Origin: CAMLJR01 sp964500675
Lineage (GTDB): Bacteria; Pseudomonadota; Gammaproteobacteria; Pseudomonadales; CAMLJR01
DNA: 64,000 nucleotides
NCBI GenBank assembly: GCA_964500675.1
Contig: CAZCNY010000005.1
Coordinates: 62,001-126,000 of the forward strand
Direction of reading: 5' to 3'
Shown here: piece by piece, positions 9,039-16,670 of the stretch
How positions within the stretch are numbered: the stretch's first letter is position 1
Layout of the letters: each line of letters begins with the position of its first letter
Made by a program: the position numbers and the translations under genes
Notes under the pieces: model-generated
Databases searched by the model: none
What the model was told of the DNA's origin: nothing
Seen by the model: the letters and a program-made list of their open reading frames with translations, nothing else

Positions 9039-9584
9039 CTAGTTTCGACGCAAATTCATCAAACGCTCGCGCAGCTGTTCGCGCTGTTCGGCATTCATCG
9101 AGCGAAAACGCTCGCGCAATTGTTCGCGCTGATCGGGTGTCATCGATTGCCATTTATCGCGCAAGGCCTGCCGCTGCTCCGGCGTCAGCGAGCGAAACCA
9201 TTGGAAGCGCTTGCGAATTTCCGCCTGCTGCTCGGGCGGCAGTTGGCGGTATTCTTCGAAGCGTTTACGCAATGTTGCGCGCTCTTCCGGCGTTAACCGC
9301 TGCCAATGTTGAAAACGCTCTTGCACCTGTTGCTGTTGCTCGGGTGTCATGTCGCGAAATTTTTCCGCGCGCTGCAAAATCTGTTCGCGCTGCGCGGCGG
9401 GAAGATCATTCCAACGCTGCGCAAAGGCGCCGAGCAACTGCTGTTGCTCGGGCGTGAGTTGACTCCAAGCGGGCGCGCTGTCGGCGTGTGTCGTCATACT
9501 CGTCATCGCAAGCACCGCCATCAGTAGCAACCATCGAATTGCCGTGAAAGACGTTTTCGCTGGCGCGGTTGTAAATAACTTCAT
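9039..9584 (-). CDS. DUF3106 secreted repeat protein
   Basis: A 181-residue exported protein: signal peptide (MKLFTT... cleaved near THADS), then eight tandem ~18-residue helical repeats of the form LTPEQRQALRxRFxx(W/F). The visible units begin at WSQLTPEQ, WNDLPAAQ, FRDMTPEQ, WQRLTPEE, YRQLPPEQ, FRSLTPEQ, SMTPDQRE and SMNAEQRE. This is DUF3106; such highly charged repeats may bind ligands or envelope components, but no function is established to my knowledge. The ATG at 9584 overlaps the upstream stop (ATGA), and AGGAG precedes it. It is the last gene of the sigma factor operon. The same frame stays open upstream, but that is a shadow of the neighbouring gene. Confidence 0.8.
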   Translation of the reverse strand: MKLFTTAPAKTSFTAIRWLLLMAVLAMTSMTTHADSAPAWSQLTPEQQQLLGAFAQRWNDLPAAQREQILQRAEKFRDMTPEQQQQVQERFQHWQRLTPEERATLRKRFEEYRQLPPEQQAEIRKRFQWFRSLTPEQRQALRDKWQSMTPDQREQLRERFRSMNAEQREQLRERLMNLRRN

Positions 9585-9949
9585 TGCGTTTGCTCCTGCC
9601 CGGCCTGCGCATCGGATGCGTGAGAAGATGCGTGAGAAATAGCACTGGGCGCTGTCTCGGTCGACTGCTTGTGCTGCTCCGCGCGCTCGAATTCCGCGCG
9701 CGCTTTTTGCGGCATCTCGGCGACGCTGGCGAAATCGGTCGGGTCGAACACTGCGCCCTGCGCATCGCCGAATTCCACCAGATAATTCCAAAATTCCTGC
9801 GATGGCGCCGGCGCGGCCGCACGCGCCACCTCTGTTTTCAATATCGCAAAGGCCGACAGCAGCAATCCCGACAGTACGTAACGCGCAGTTCGCAGCCGCG
9901 GGCAAGGCGTTACCGAAACGGCAGCGCGCGCCGCGATCGCAGCACTCAC
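9581..9949 (-). CDS. Hypothetical exported or membrane protein of the sigma operon
   Basis: A 122-residue protein with a basic N-terminus and one hydrophobic segment (YVLSGLLLSAFAILKTEVARA, about 24-44), either a signal peptide or a membrane anchor. A short conserved-looking stretch, FWNYLVEFGDAQGAVFDPTDF, follows. The C-terminus is Ser/Ala/Gln-rich and contains HASSHAS, encoded by a perfect 12-bp tandem duplication (9615-9638). Start is GTG at 9949, overlapping the upstream stop (GTGA), with GGAG 7-8 bases before it. Its fixed place between the DUF3619-like protein and DUF3106 suggests a role in the same envelope pathway. No family name can be given. Confidence 0.7.
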   Translation of the reverse strand: MSAAIAARAAVSVTPCPRLRTARYVLSGLLLSAFAILKTEVARAAAPAPSQEFWNYLVEFGDAQGAVFDPTDFASVAEMPQKARAEFERAEQHKQSTETAPSAISHASSHASDAQAGQEQTQ

Positions 9950-10305
9950 TGCGACTCTCCAATCGCTTGCAGCATGTCCATATCCGCGAGCATTTCCGGA
10001 TCGACGCTCAAATACGCCGCATCATCGGCGACTTTCTCGTGCGCGGGATGTCGCAACATCCACGGCATCGCGACCAGCGCGAGCACACTTGCCGCGACCG
10101 CGAGACCGCCGATCACACGGCGCATGCGCGAACGTTGCAGCGCGTGGTGCCGCAGCGCGGCCAAGCGCGCGCGCGTATCCGCATCGAGCGCATCGGTGCT
10201 CGCTTGCAACGTCTGCGCAATGCGCTGCGCCAGTTCGGCATCGCGTGCGCTTAATTCATCGTGTTCGCTTAATTCATCGCGCCGCTTTGAATCGTGCTCA
10301 TTCAT
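9946..10305 (-). CDS. DUF3619-like membrane protein, candidate anti-sigma partner
   Basis: A 119-residue protein with a cytosolic N-terminal helix-rich part (residues 1-60), a single membrane segment (VIGGLAVAASVLALVAMPWML, about 64-84) and a short periplasmic tail. The stretch DAELAQRIAQTLQASTDALDADTRARLAALRHHAL resembles DUF3619. The topology and the coupling to an upstream sigma factor (4-base ATGA overlap) suit an anti-sigma role, which is my inference. An 18-bp tandem duplication (10248-10283) encodes the repeated DELSEH/DELSAR. Confidence 0.7.
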   Translation of the reverse strand: MNEHDSKRRDELSEHDELSARDAELAQRIAQTLQASTDALDADTRARLAALRHHALQRSRMRRVIGGLAVAASVLALVAMPWMLRHPAHEKVADDAAYLSVDPEMLADMDMLQAIGESQ

Positions 10306-10931
10306 GGCCGCTTCTCATTGCCATCGCTAATTTTTCCGTCGCTCTCAAGTGCCGCACGCAGCGTTTGCAGCGCACGAAAAAAATGTGTTTTCACGCTGCC
10401 TTCGCTGCATTGCATCGCAGCGGCTGTCTCCGCCACATCGAGCCCCTCCCACGCGCGCAGCAAAAACGCTTGCTGCTGACGCAGCGGCAATTGCTCGACA
10501 ACGCGCAAAACCGTTTCCACATCGCCGGCGCGCTGCAATAATTCCTGCGGATTGTTTTCGCGCGGATCCGCGAGCGTCGCGATGATATCTTCCTCGTCTT
10601 CGCTCTCCACGCCGATTGCGCCCGCCTGCCCCCGTTGCCCTCCATGCAAAAACCAGCGCCGCTGCCGCGTCTGCTGACGGTGCCAATCGAGAATCCGATT
10701 CTGCAAAATACGCTGAAACAGCAGCGGCCATTCCTGCGGCGTGCGCTGACGATAATGCTGCACCAATTGCAGCATGGCATCCTGCACGATATCGAGCGCA
10801 TCCGCCGAACGCTTCGTCGCCAGCAGCGCCATGCGATAAGCGCGGCGCTCGCTGGCGGCGAGAAAAGTATCGAGATTTAATGCAGTGACGGTCGCGGTCA
10901 TACCAATCGCAGTCATGCCAATCGCAGTCAT
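10302..10931 (-). CDS. ECF-type RNA polymerase sigma factor
   Basis: A sigma-70 family protein of about 200 residues. Region 2 includes RMALLATKRSADALDIVQDAMLQLVQHY (core-binding and -10 recognition). A variable linker (RQRRWFLHGGQRGQ...EDEEDIIATLADP) follows. Region 4 includes RVVEQLPLRQQQAFLLRAWEGLDVAETAAAMQCSEGSVKTHFFRALQTLR, a helix-turn-helix for the -35 element. The start is uncertain: three in-frame ATGs (10931, 10916, 10901) lie in a 15-bp tandem repeat and none has a clear ribosome-binding site. It heads a translationally coupled operon with the DUF3619-like, hypothetical and DUF3106 genes, an arrangement also seen in other proteobacteria. Confidence 0.85.
   Translation of the reverse strand: MTAIGMTAIGMTATVTALNLDTFLAASERRAYRMALLATKRSADALDIVQDAMLQLVQHYRQRTPQEWPLLFQRILQNRILDWHRQQTRQRRWFLHGGQRGQAGAIGVESEDEEDIIATLADPRENNPQELLQRAGDVETVLRVVEQLPLRQQQAFLLRAWEGLDVAETAAAMQCSEGSVKTHFFRALQTLRAALESDGKISDGNEKRP
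10899..10928. repeat. 15-bp tandem repeat at the sigma factor start
   Basis: Two 15-bp units differing at one base, followed by a third CAT. On the minus strand they read ATGACTGCGATTGG(C/T) and encode the repeated MTAIG, so the gene has three consecutive candidate start codons. Confidence 0.85.
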
Positions 10932-11027
10932 AACAGCTGCGCACGAAGAGATGCGAGGAGTGTAGAAGCCCGCGCCTCGCGCTGCCACCGTTCACTCCGC
11001 GCATGCTTGCCACTCTCCGCCGCGCGG

Positions 11028-11534
11028 TTATTCCGCGCTACCGCCGTTTTTGCTGTAGGTTTTGGTGACGGTCGTCGTGCTGGTTTGGCCATTCGGACCG
11101 GTTTTCGTAATGTCCTTGGTGATGCTTTTGTTTTCCTTGTCGACTGTCGCCACCACATCGCGGCTCGCGGTTTTACCGTTCGGCCCGGTGACCTCGCCAC
11201 TGCGCGTATAACCATCGGCCGTTTTTTGCGTCACCGCTTCACCCGAATAACTTTTGCCGCCAAACGTGGTGCCCGATACATCGCGCGTATGCGTGCCGGT
11301 GCTCGCGTCGTTAACCACGCTCACGTCATGCGTCGCGGTTTTTCCGTTCGGGTTGGTGCGCGTGGTGTCGCGCGTGAAACCATTCGCGGTCGCGGTCTGA
11401 TCGGTATGGCTCGTGAACGTGCCGTGCGGTGTGGTGCGCGTTTTATCGACGCTGAAACTGTGGCGATGCGCGGCGTGTGCCGAACCCGCTGCGAGCGCCA
11501 GTGCGATTGCTATCGAAACCAGTGACTTATTCAT
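11028..11534 (-). CDS. Secreted Thr/Gly/Asn-rich repeat protein
   Basis: A 168-residue protein with a clear signal peptide (MNKSLVSIAIALALAAGSAHA). The mature part has about four imperfect repeats built around T-x-(P/G)-N-G-K-T-A: TTPHGTFTS, TNPNGKTATHDV, TGPNGKTASRDV and TGPNGQTSTTTV. Between them are Thr/Ser/Val-rich strands, suggesting an extended beta structure. GGAG lies about 7 bases before the ATG. Similar short proteins are found in Xanthomonas-type gammaproteobacteria as hypothetical proteins. I cannot assign a function; a surface or matrix role is a guess. It appears monocistronic. Confidence 0.7.
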   Translation of the reverse strand: MNKSLVSIAIALALAAGSAHAAHRHSFSVDKTRTTPHGTFTSHTDQTATANGFTRDTTRTNPNGKTATHDVSVVNDASTGTHTRDVSGTTFGGKSYSGEAVTQKTADGYTRSGEVTGPNGKTASRDVVATVDKENKSITKDITKTGPNGQTSTTTVTKTYSKNGGSAE

Positions 11535-11705
11535 GTCGTGCTCCGTGTTGTGCTATCGAAATTGAGGGCCGCCAGCGGGCCTTTTAGCGCGGCGCCGATT
11601 CGGTTTGGCGCGCGTTCGATAGCTATAACGAAGAAGATGGGAAATGGTTGACGCCGGAATCAGAAAATTTGCGCAATGACTCCGCACAATATTCGATGCG
11701 AACGC

Positions 11706-12641
11706 TCAACCCGTCGCGCCGGCGGTATTTTGCGTGATGATCTCCAGCGCCGTCTCATAAAATGCGCTGATCAAATTCGAGAACGACAGCTGGAACGGAT
11801 AAATCATATAGACGTCCACCGACTCCGGGCTCCAGTCGGGCAATACCGGGATAATAGTCCCCTCTTGCAGCTCGCCGGAGCAGATGATTTGTTTCGGCAT
11901 CACGCCGATGCCAAGCCCATGCAGTATGTACTGCTTGCTGATTTGGAAATTGTTGGCGCGCGCCCTCACCAACGGCGACAGCTCGCAACGCTTTTTGCCC
12001 TTGGTGAGTTGTAGCTTGTGCGCGCCACCGTAAAAGTCGGAGTCGATGAAAGGCAACTGGTTCAATTGCGCGGGAGCGGTTATCGGTTCCGGCAACTTAT
12101 CGATGAACGCAGCCGACGCGCAAAGAAAACTTTCCAGTGTGAATATTTTTCTGGCAATCAAGGTGGAGTCTTGCAGCGGACCGCTGCCAAAAACGACGTC
12201 GTAACCATCTTTGATTGGGTGAACCATATTGTCCACCAGGCGAATTTCAAGTTGCGATTTCGGGTAGCGCTGCAGAAAAGCCGCGCCCACTCTCGAGGCG
12301 TAGTCGATGCCGATAAAAACCGGTATGGCCGCGCGCAGCCCGCCCAGCGGTTCCTGTTTGCTGCCTTCCGCCAGCGCGCGGATATCGTTGGCTTCGGCCA
12401 GGATCTTAAGGCCATGGCTATAAATTTTTTCGCCGAGATCGGTCACGGTTATCTGGTGCGTATTTTTTCGCAGCAGCTTAATGCCCAGATCGGATTCCAA
12501 CTGGCTGATTTTGCGGCTGACCGTGGATTTGGGCATGTTCAATAGCGCCGCTGCCCTGGAGAGACTGCGGCATTCGACCACTTTGCCGAACACAAGCAGC
12601 GTGTCGATTTCAAAAGGGAGTTTTTGCTCCATCGGGCTCAT
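11706..12641 (-). CDS. LysR-family transcriptional regulator
   Basis: A 311-residue regulator. The N-terminal winged helix-turn-helix is typical: LLVFGKVVECRSLSRAAALLNMPKSTVSRKISQLESDLGIKLLRKNTHQITVTDLG. The effector-binding part starts near residue 95 and contains FLQRYPKSQLEIRLVD and the DVVFGSGPLQDSTLIARKI block. The effector is unknown. It is divergent from the Rieske oxygenase gene with a 160-base gap, the standard layout for a LysR protein controlling a neighbouring catabolic operon. Start may be ATG at 12641 or 12632; neither has a strong ribosome-binding site. Confidence 0.9.
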   Translation of the reverse strand: MSPMEQKLPFEIDTLLVFGKVVECRSLSRAAALLNMPKSTVSRKISQLESDLGIKLLRKNTHQITVTDLGEKIYSHGLKILAEANDIRALAEGSKQEPLGGLRAAIPVFIGIDYASRVGAAFLQRYPKSQLEIRLVDNMVHPIKDGYDVVFGSGPLQDSTLIARKIFTLESFLCASAAFIDKLPEPITAPAQLNQLPFIDSDFYGGAHKLQLTKGKKRCELSPLVRARANNFQISKQYILHGLGIGVMPKQIICSGELQEGTIIPVLPDWSPESVDVYMIYPFQLSFSNLISAFYETALEIITQNTAGATG

Positions 12642-12659
12642 TGCTCAAAAAGACGACTG

Positions 12660-12687
12660 TTCCAAATTTGCAACACCATGTTTGAAA
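12660..12687. promoter_or_regulatory. Candidate LysR operator, imperfect inverted repeat
   Basis: TTCCAAA, 14 bases, TTTGAAA in the LysR/Rieske divergent gap; the arms pair at 6 of 7 positions and the half-sites are 21 bp apart, two helical turns. LysR proteins often bind such sites, but the assignment rests on position only. Confidence 0.3.
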
Positions 12688-12801
12688 TCAGGCTCTTCTT
12701 GCGAGATTTAGTCAAGTGGTAAAGTCGTCGCGTTCGCCAGTCGCCACCGCGACAGCGCTGAATGCGGTCGCCCGCGACCCAACAATAATGAGGACAACGT
12801 T

Positions 12802-14097
12802 ATGAGTCTGAAGCCCATTGTCAGCAAGCCCGAAAGCGGATTCTGGCACGATGCCTATCCTGAGTTGGGCAGAGGGCCGGTTTCGTTAGAGGACAGCGTG
12901 TGCCCGCGGTTTTACGCGAAAGAAAAAGAACACATCTTCAAAAAGAATTGGCTGTATGTCGGGCGCGTCGAGCAGCTGCCCAAAAAGGGCAGCTACTTCA
13001 CGCGCGAACTGCCCACGCTGGATACTTCGGTGATTTTGGTGCGCGACAAGGACGATGTTATTCGCGCGCTTCACAATATCTGTCCGCATCGCGGCAATAA
13101 ACTGGTTTGGCAGGACGATCCCTTCGAGGAAACGCAGGGCACGGCGCCGTTATTTTATTGCCGCTTTCATGGTTGGCGTTACAACCTCGACGGCTCGCTG
13201 ATTAAACCCTCGCGCGAAGATTTGCTGCTCGATTTCGACAAAACCAAGTGCAGCGTGCCGTCGATACAGTGCGAAATATGGAAGGGATTTATTTTCATTA
13301 ATTTGAATCGCGACAACAAAGAAACGGTGCGCGATTTTCTCGGCGAGTTCGCTGAAGGGATAGAAGGTTATCCGTTCGAGCGGCCGTATCAGCTGTATAA
13401 ATTCAAAGCGGAGCTGCAATGCAATTGGAAAATTTTCATGGATGGTTTTGCCGAGAGCTATCACGGGCCGTATTTGCACGCCGGTTCGTTCGGCGCGCTG
13501 ACCGAAGTCGCCAAAATGGACAAAGCCAATCCTTACACCGACGCGCTGGCGTTCCAGATCAAAGGGCTGCACCGGATGTTTTCGTTTTACGGCGAGCCCT
13601 CGAAGCAGACGCCGTTTTCGCGCCCCATCGAATGTCTGACCGAATCGAGTCCGGCCGGACCGTGGCATAAAAAAGCCGACACGGGTCCGCTGCCAAAGGG
13701 GTTGAATCCAACCCGCTCCGAGAAATACGGCTTCGATTCGTTTCAGTTTTTCCCCAATTTTGTGTTGATCTTCGGTTCTTCAGGCTTTACCACGCATACG
13801 CATTGGCCGACCGGACCGCATTCGCACATTATCGAAGTGGAAATGTTTTACCGGCCGCCGCAAAGCCACAAAGAGCGCATCGCACAGGAGCTGACAGTAT
13901 CGTTCCTCAACGACATCGTGCTGGAGGATGCGAGCCCGCTCGAAGGCATGCAGGCGATGTTGAATAGCGGCGCGCTCAAGCAGTTTTACGTGAACGATGA
14001 GGAAATTTTGATTCGTCATTTGCATAAAGTTGTGCAAGACGCCGTCGCCGATGGCGAGAAACAGAGCGAAGCGAAAAATAAAGGAGGCATCCAATGA
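12802..14097 (+). CDS. Rieske-type aromatic ring-hydroxylating oxygenase, alpha subunit
   Basis: A 431-residue oxygenase component. The Rieske cluster ligands are C94, H96, C120 and H123 (CPHRG ... FYCRFHGW). The spacing between the pairs is 23 residues, longer than the usual 15-17, with an inserted acidic loop (WQDDPFEETQGTAP). The mononuclear iron site is CNWKIFMDGFAESYHGPYLH (H221, H226) with a C-terminal Asp in VLEDASPLEG. Such enzymes insert oxygen into aromatic or polycyclic substrates using reductase-supplied electrons; no ferredoxin or reductase gene is adjacent. AGGA precedes the ATG. It overlaps the next gene by 4 bases. The substrate is unknown. Confidence 0.88.
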   Translation: MSLKPIVSKPESGFWHDAYPELGRGPVSLEDSVCPRFYAKEKEHIFKKNWLYVGRVEQLPKKGSYFTRELPTLDTSVILVRDKDDVIRALHNICPHRGNKLVWQDDPFEETQGTAPLFYCRFHGWRYNLDGSLIKPSREDLLLDFDKTKCSVPSIQCEIWKGFIFINLNRDNKETVRDFLGEFAEGIEGYPFERPYQLYKFKAELQCNWKIFMDGFAESYHGPYLHAGSFGALTEVAKMDKANPYTDALAFQIKGLHRMFSFYGEPSKQTPFSRPIECLTESSPAGPWHKKADTGPLPKGLNPTRSEKYGFDSFQFFPNFVLIFGSSGFTTHTHWPTGPHSHIIEVEMFYRPPQSHKERIAQELTVSFLNDIVLEDASPLEGMQAMLNSGALKQFYVNDEEILIRHLHKVVQDAVADGEKQSEAKNKGGIQ

Positions 14098-14417
14098 GTT
14101 CGCTGCTGCCAAAACAATTCGCTGACCTCGAACATCTCGTTCCCGAATGGGCCATTGAAGATGGCCAGCAACGTTATTTAAAACGCGTCAATAGCACGAT
14201 GGAGCAACTCAAGGCGTTTTACGACAAGATGTTTCCGCGCGGCAAAGAAGCGATCGAGTACATCGATCGGTTTGATTATCAACAGCCGCTGCCGCAGGAT
14301 GCGGCGAATCTGCGCAATCTGGTTTATGCGTTGATCACCGTTGCGCTCGCGGTTGAAGTCTGGAAACAACCGCGCGTAAAACATTCGGCGCGTACGGTGC
14401 TGACACGTCTGGCTTGA
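14094..14417 (+). CDS. Small conserved protein partnered with Rieske oxygenase
   Basis: A 107-residue soluble protein, helical by composition: FADLEHLVPEWAIEDGQQRYLKRV, then STMEQLKAFYDKMFPRGKEAIEYIDRF, then AANLRNLVYALITVALAVEVWKQP. From memory, small proteins with the same FADLE-L-x-EWA ... MEELRAFYD pattern sit beside ring-hydroxylating oxygenases in other bacteria, without an assigned function. A perfect AAGGAGG and an ATGA overlap with the oxygenase gene show coupled translation, which suggests a stoichiometric partner or accessory factor for the oxygenase (inference). Confidence 0.75.
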   Translation: MSSLLPKQFADLEHLVPEWAIEDGQQRYLKRVNSTMEQLKAFYDKMFPRGKEAIEYIDRFDYQQPLPQDAANLRNLVYALITVALAVEVWKQPRVKHSARTVLTRLA

Positions 14418-14451
14418 TGCCGAGATAACGAATTTTTGCGAGGAACCAAAC

Positions 14452-15270
14452 ATGGCACTCGAAGTAATCGATCTGACGCCGCGTATCGGCAGCGAGATCA
14501 GAACAGATCTTGAAACCTTATTGCGCGGTTCCGAGGCGCAAAACATTCGCGGCATTTTGGAGCAGCGCGGCGTCATTTTTTTTCGCGGTCTTGATATCAG
14601 CGACCAGCAACAGGTGACCATCGCCAAAACGCTGGGCCATCCGCTCAAGGAGGGCGGCGGCGAGGATGGCGTCTATAAAATTTCGCTGGATTCGAGCGTG
14701 AATAAAAAAGCCGATTATCTGCGAGGCTCGATGCTCTGGCACGTCGATGGCTCCACGCAGGAAAAACCGTATCTGGGTACGATGCTGCGCGCGGTCAAAC
14801 TGGCAGACCAGGGCGGACAAACGGAATTCTGTAACACCTATGCCGCTTACGATGATTTGCCGGAAGCAGAAAAGTGCGCGCTCGAAAAACTTCGCGTCGT
14901 GCACAGCATGGAAAGGTCGCTGTGGTGTTTATACGCCGAGCCGAGCTATGAACAAGTGCAGGCGTGGCAGGAAATACCCGCTAAATCTTGCCCGCTGGTG
15001 TGGACGCATAAAACCGGACGCAAATCATTGCTGCTCGGCGCAACGGCCGATTACGTCGAAGGCATGTCGCCCGAAGCGAGCAGAAAACTGCTGGTGCGTC
15101 TGCGCGAGTGGGCGACCCAACCGCAATTTGTCTACCACCACGAGTGGCAAGTGAGCGATTTAATTATCTGGAGCAACACCGGCGCCATGCATCGCGCATT
15201 ACCCTACGCCGCCGATAGCGGCCGCTTGATGATCCGCACCACATTGGAGGGCGAAGAACCGCTGAATTGA
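14452..15270 (+). CDS. TauD/TfdA-family Fe(II)/2-oxoglutarate dioxygenase
   Basis: A 272-residue dioxygenase. The iron ligands are H97 and D99 in LWHVDGS and the distal His in GAMHRALPY; the 2-oxoglutarate-binding Arg lies in GRLMIRTTL. Family members hydroxylate or cleave small organic acids, sulfonates, phenoxyacetates or alkyl sulfates with succinate and CO2 as co-products; the substrate here is not predictable. It is third in the operon, 34 bases after the small protein, with GAGGAA before the ATG. Two chemically different oxygenases in one LysR-controlled unit suggest successive oxidations of one compound (inference). Confidence 0.88.
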   Translation: MALEVIDLTPRIGSEIRTDLETLLRGSEAQNIRGILEQRGVIFFRGLDISDQQQVTIAKTLGHPLKEGGGEDGVYKISLDSSVNKKADYLRGSMLWHVDGSTQEKPYLGTMLRAVKLADQGGQTEFCNTYAAYDDLPEAEKCALEKLRVVHSMERSLWCLYAEPSYEQVQAWQEIPAKSCPLVWTHKTGRKSLLLGATADYVEGMSPEASRKLLVRLREWATQPQFVYHHEWQVSDLIIWSNTGAMHRALPYAADSGRLMIRTTLEGEEPLN

Positions 15271-15359
15271 ATGTCTCGACCCGGCCCTTTGCAATCTTGC
15301 GGTTTTTGCGAACCCAATGACGTCTTATCGACTTTGAAATGCCTAAGACAACGGTGGTG

Positions 15360-16670
15360 CTAAGCAGGGTTTTGAAATCTTACGATGACATCTAAACCGC
15401 CAAGCGAACCCGGGCTTTTGAGCTCGATATTGGCGTGATGGCGATCGGCGATTTCTTTGACGATCGCCAGCCCCAATCCATTGCCTTCAGTATCAGAATT
15501 TCTGCCTCGATAGAATCGATCGAAAATCCGGGGCTGGTCTTCCGCAGCGACACCCGGACCTGCATCGCTTACGATTAGATGCGGTTCTGGAATCGAATTG
15601 ATCAATACATCAACGCGACCGCCGCTGCTTGAATATTTAATGGCATTATCGATGAGATTGCGCAGTAATACTTTCAATGAAAAAGGATCGCCCAACACCA
15701 AAGCGGGCGCCGATGCCAATACGCCAAGGTCCATGTTTTTTTCGTGTGCATTGGGAAGCGCCTCCTCTACCGCAGCGCGAGCTGCAGCAACGAGATTGAC
15801 GGTGCTAAATGCCGTGTGCGACACATCGGATGAACTGCGTGCCAACGCTAATAGCTGACGCGCAAGATTGACGCAGCGCTCCAGACTCGCCTTAACATCG
15901 TGCACGGCCTGTAATCGTCGCTCTTCAGTTTTCGCTCGCTCCAAAACTTGGAATTGCACTTGTAATGCCGTCAGGGGTGTGAGTATTTCGTGCGCAGCAT
16001 CCGTAATAAAATTCTTTTGTGAAGCAATAACTTGTTTCAGGCGCCCCAATAAATCATTCAGTGCATTGGCGACCGGCAATAACTCATTCGGCAAATTTTT
16101 CGCTGACACCTCGTGCAAAGCCGTGGGGGATCGCGCGCGAAGCTCATTTGTAAATTGTTTAAATGGCTTAAGGCTACGATCGACGACGAACCAGAGCACT
16201 AATAAAAAAAATGGAATCAATAGCGTAATTTGCGTGGCTATACCCGATGTAAGCAGGGTTAATACTTTAGATTGAACTCGAAGCGGCTGAGCAACGGCGA
16301 TGACACTGTCGGGTTCTATGCGGGTATAAACCCGCCAGTCTTCACCTGAAATCGCTTCGGTTCTAAAGCCGCTCGCAACCGGACGCTCGATATCAAGATG
16401 CCGGCACGAAAGATATGCCGGATTTTTAGCGTCGCCCTTCCATATCGCTAGCGCGAGGTTTACACGAGTGGTGTCTTCGCATGGATTGTCATCGATTTTC
16501 TTTTCGAGAACGTCCTTGGGAACCACGCGAGAAAATTCCATGAGTTGAACATCGTAAAATTGAACAAGCCCACGCCGAGAATCCACGAGAAATTTACAAA
16601 TAATGATGACGGTCAGTAGCACAATGGAAAGCAGTAGCGAAATCAGCAGAAAATGACGAATCGATTTCAT
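15360..16670 (-). CDS. QseC/PmrB-type sensor histidine kinase
   Basis: A 436-residue inner membrane kinase: TM1 about 8-29, a periplasmic sensor domain about 30-140, TM2 about 145-165, a HAMP-like linker, and the dimerisation box with H227 in DAAHEILTPLTALQVQ. The ATPase boxes follow: NLIDNAIKYS (N), DAGPG (G1), FDRFYRG (F) and GNGLGLAI (G2). The sensor domain has two cysteines (C64, C89) that could form a disulfide. ILTPL replaces the more usual L(R/K)(S/T)PL after the phospho-His. It overlaps its response regulator gene by 4 bases. It faces the propeller genes across a shared regulatory region. The stimulus is unknown. Confidence 0.9.
   Translation of the reverse strand: MKSIRHFLLISLLLSIVLLTVIIICKFLVDSRRGLVQFYDVQLMEFSRVVPKDVLEKKIDDNPCEDTTRVNLALAIWKGDAKNPAYLSCRHLDIERPVASGFRTEAISGEDWRVYTRIEPDSVIAVAQPLRVQSKVLTLLTSGIATQITLLIPFFLLVLWFVVDRSLKPFKQFTNELRARSPTALHEVSAKNLPNELLPVANALNDLLGRLKQVIASQKNFITDAAHEILTPLTALQVQFQVLERAKTEERRLQAVHDVKASLERCVNLARQLLALARSSSDVSHTAFSTVNLVAAARAAVEEALPNAHEKNMDLGVLASAPALVLGDPFSLKVLLRNLIDNAIKYSSSGGRVDVLINSIPEPHLIVSDAGPGVAAEDQPRIFDRFYRGRNSDTEGNGLGLAIVKEIADRHHANIELKSPGSLGGLDVIVRFQNPA

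Noticed and set aside
15271..15359. Possible terminator in the convergent gap between the dioxygenase and sensor kinase genes
   Set aside because: No stable hairpin with a T-run was found by eye in this short stretch.
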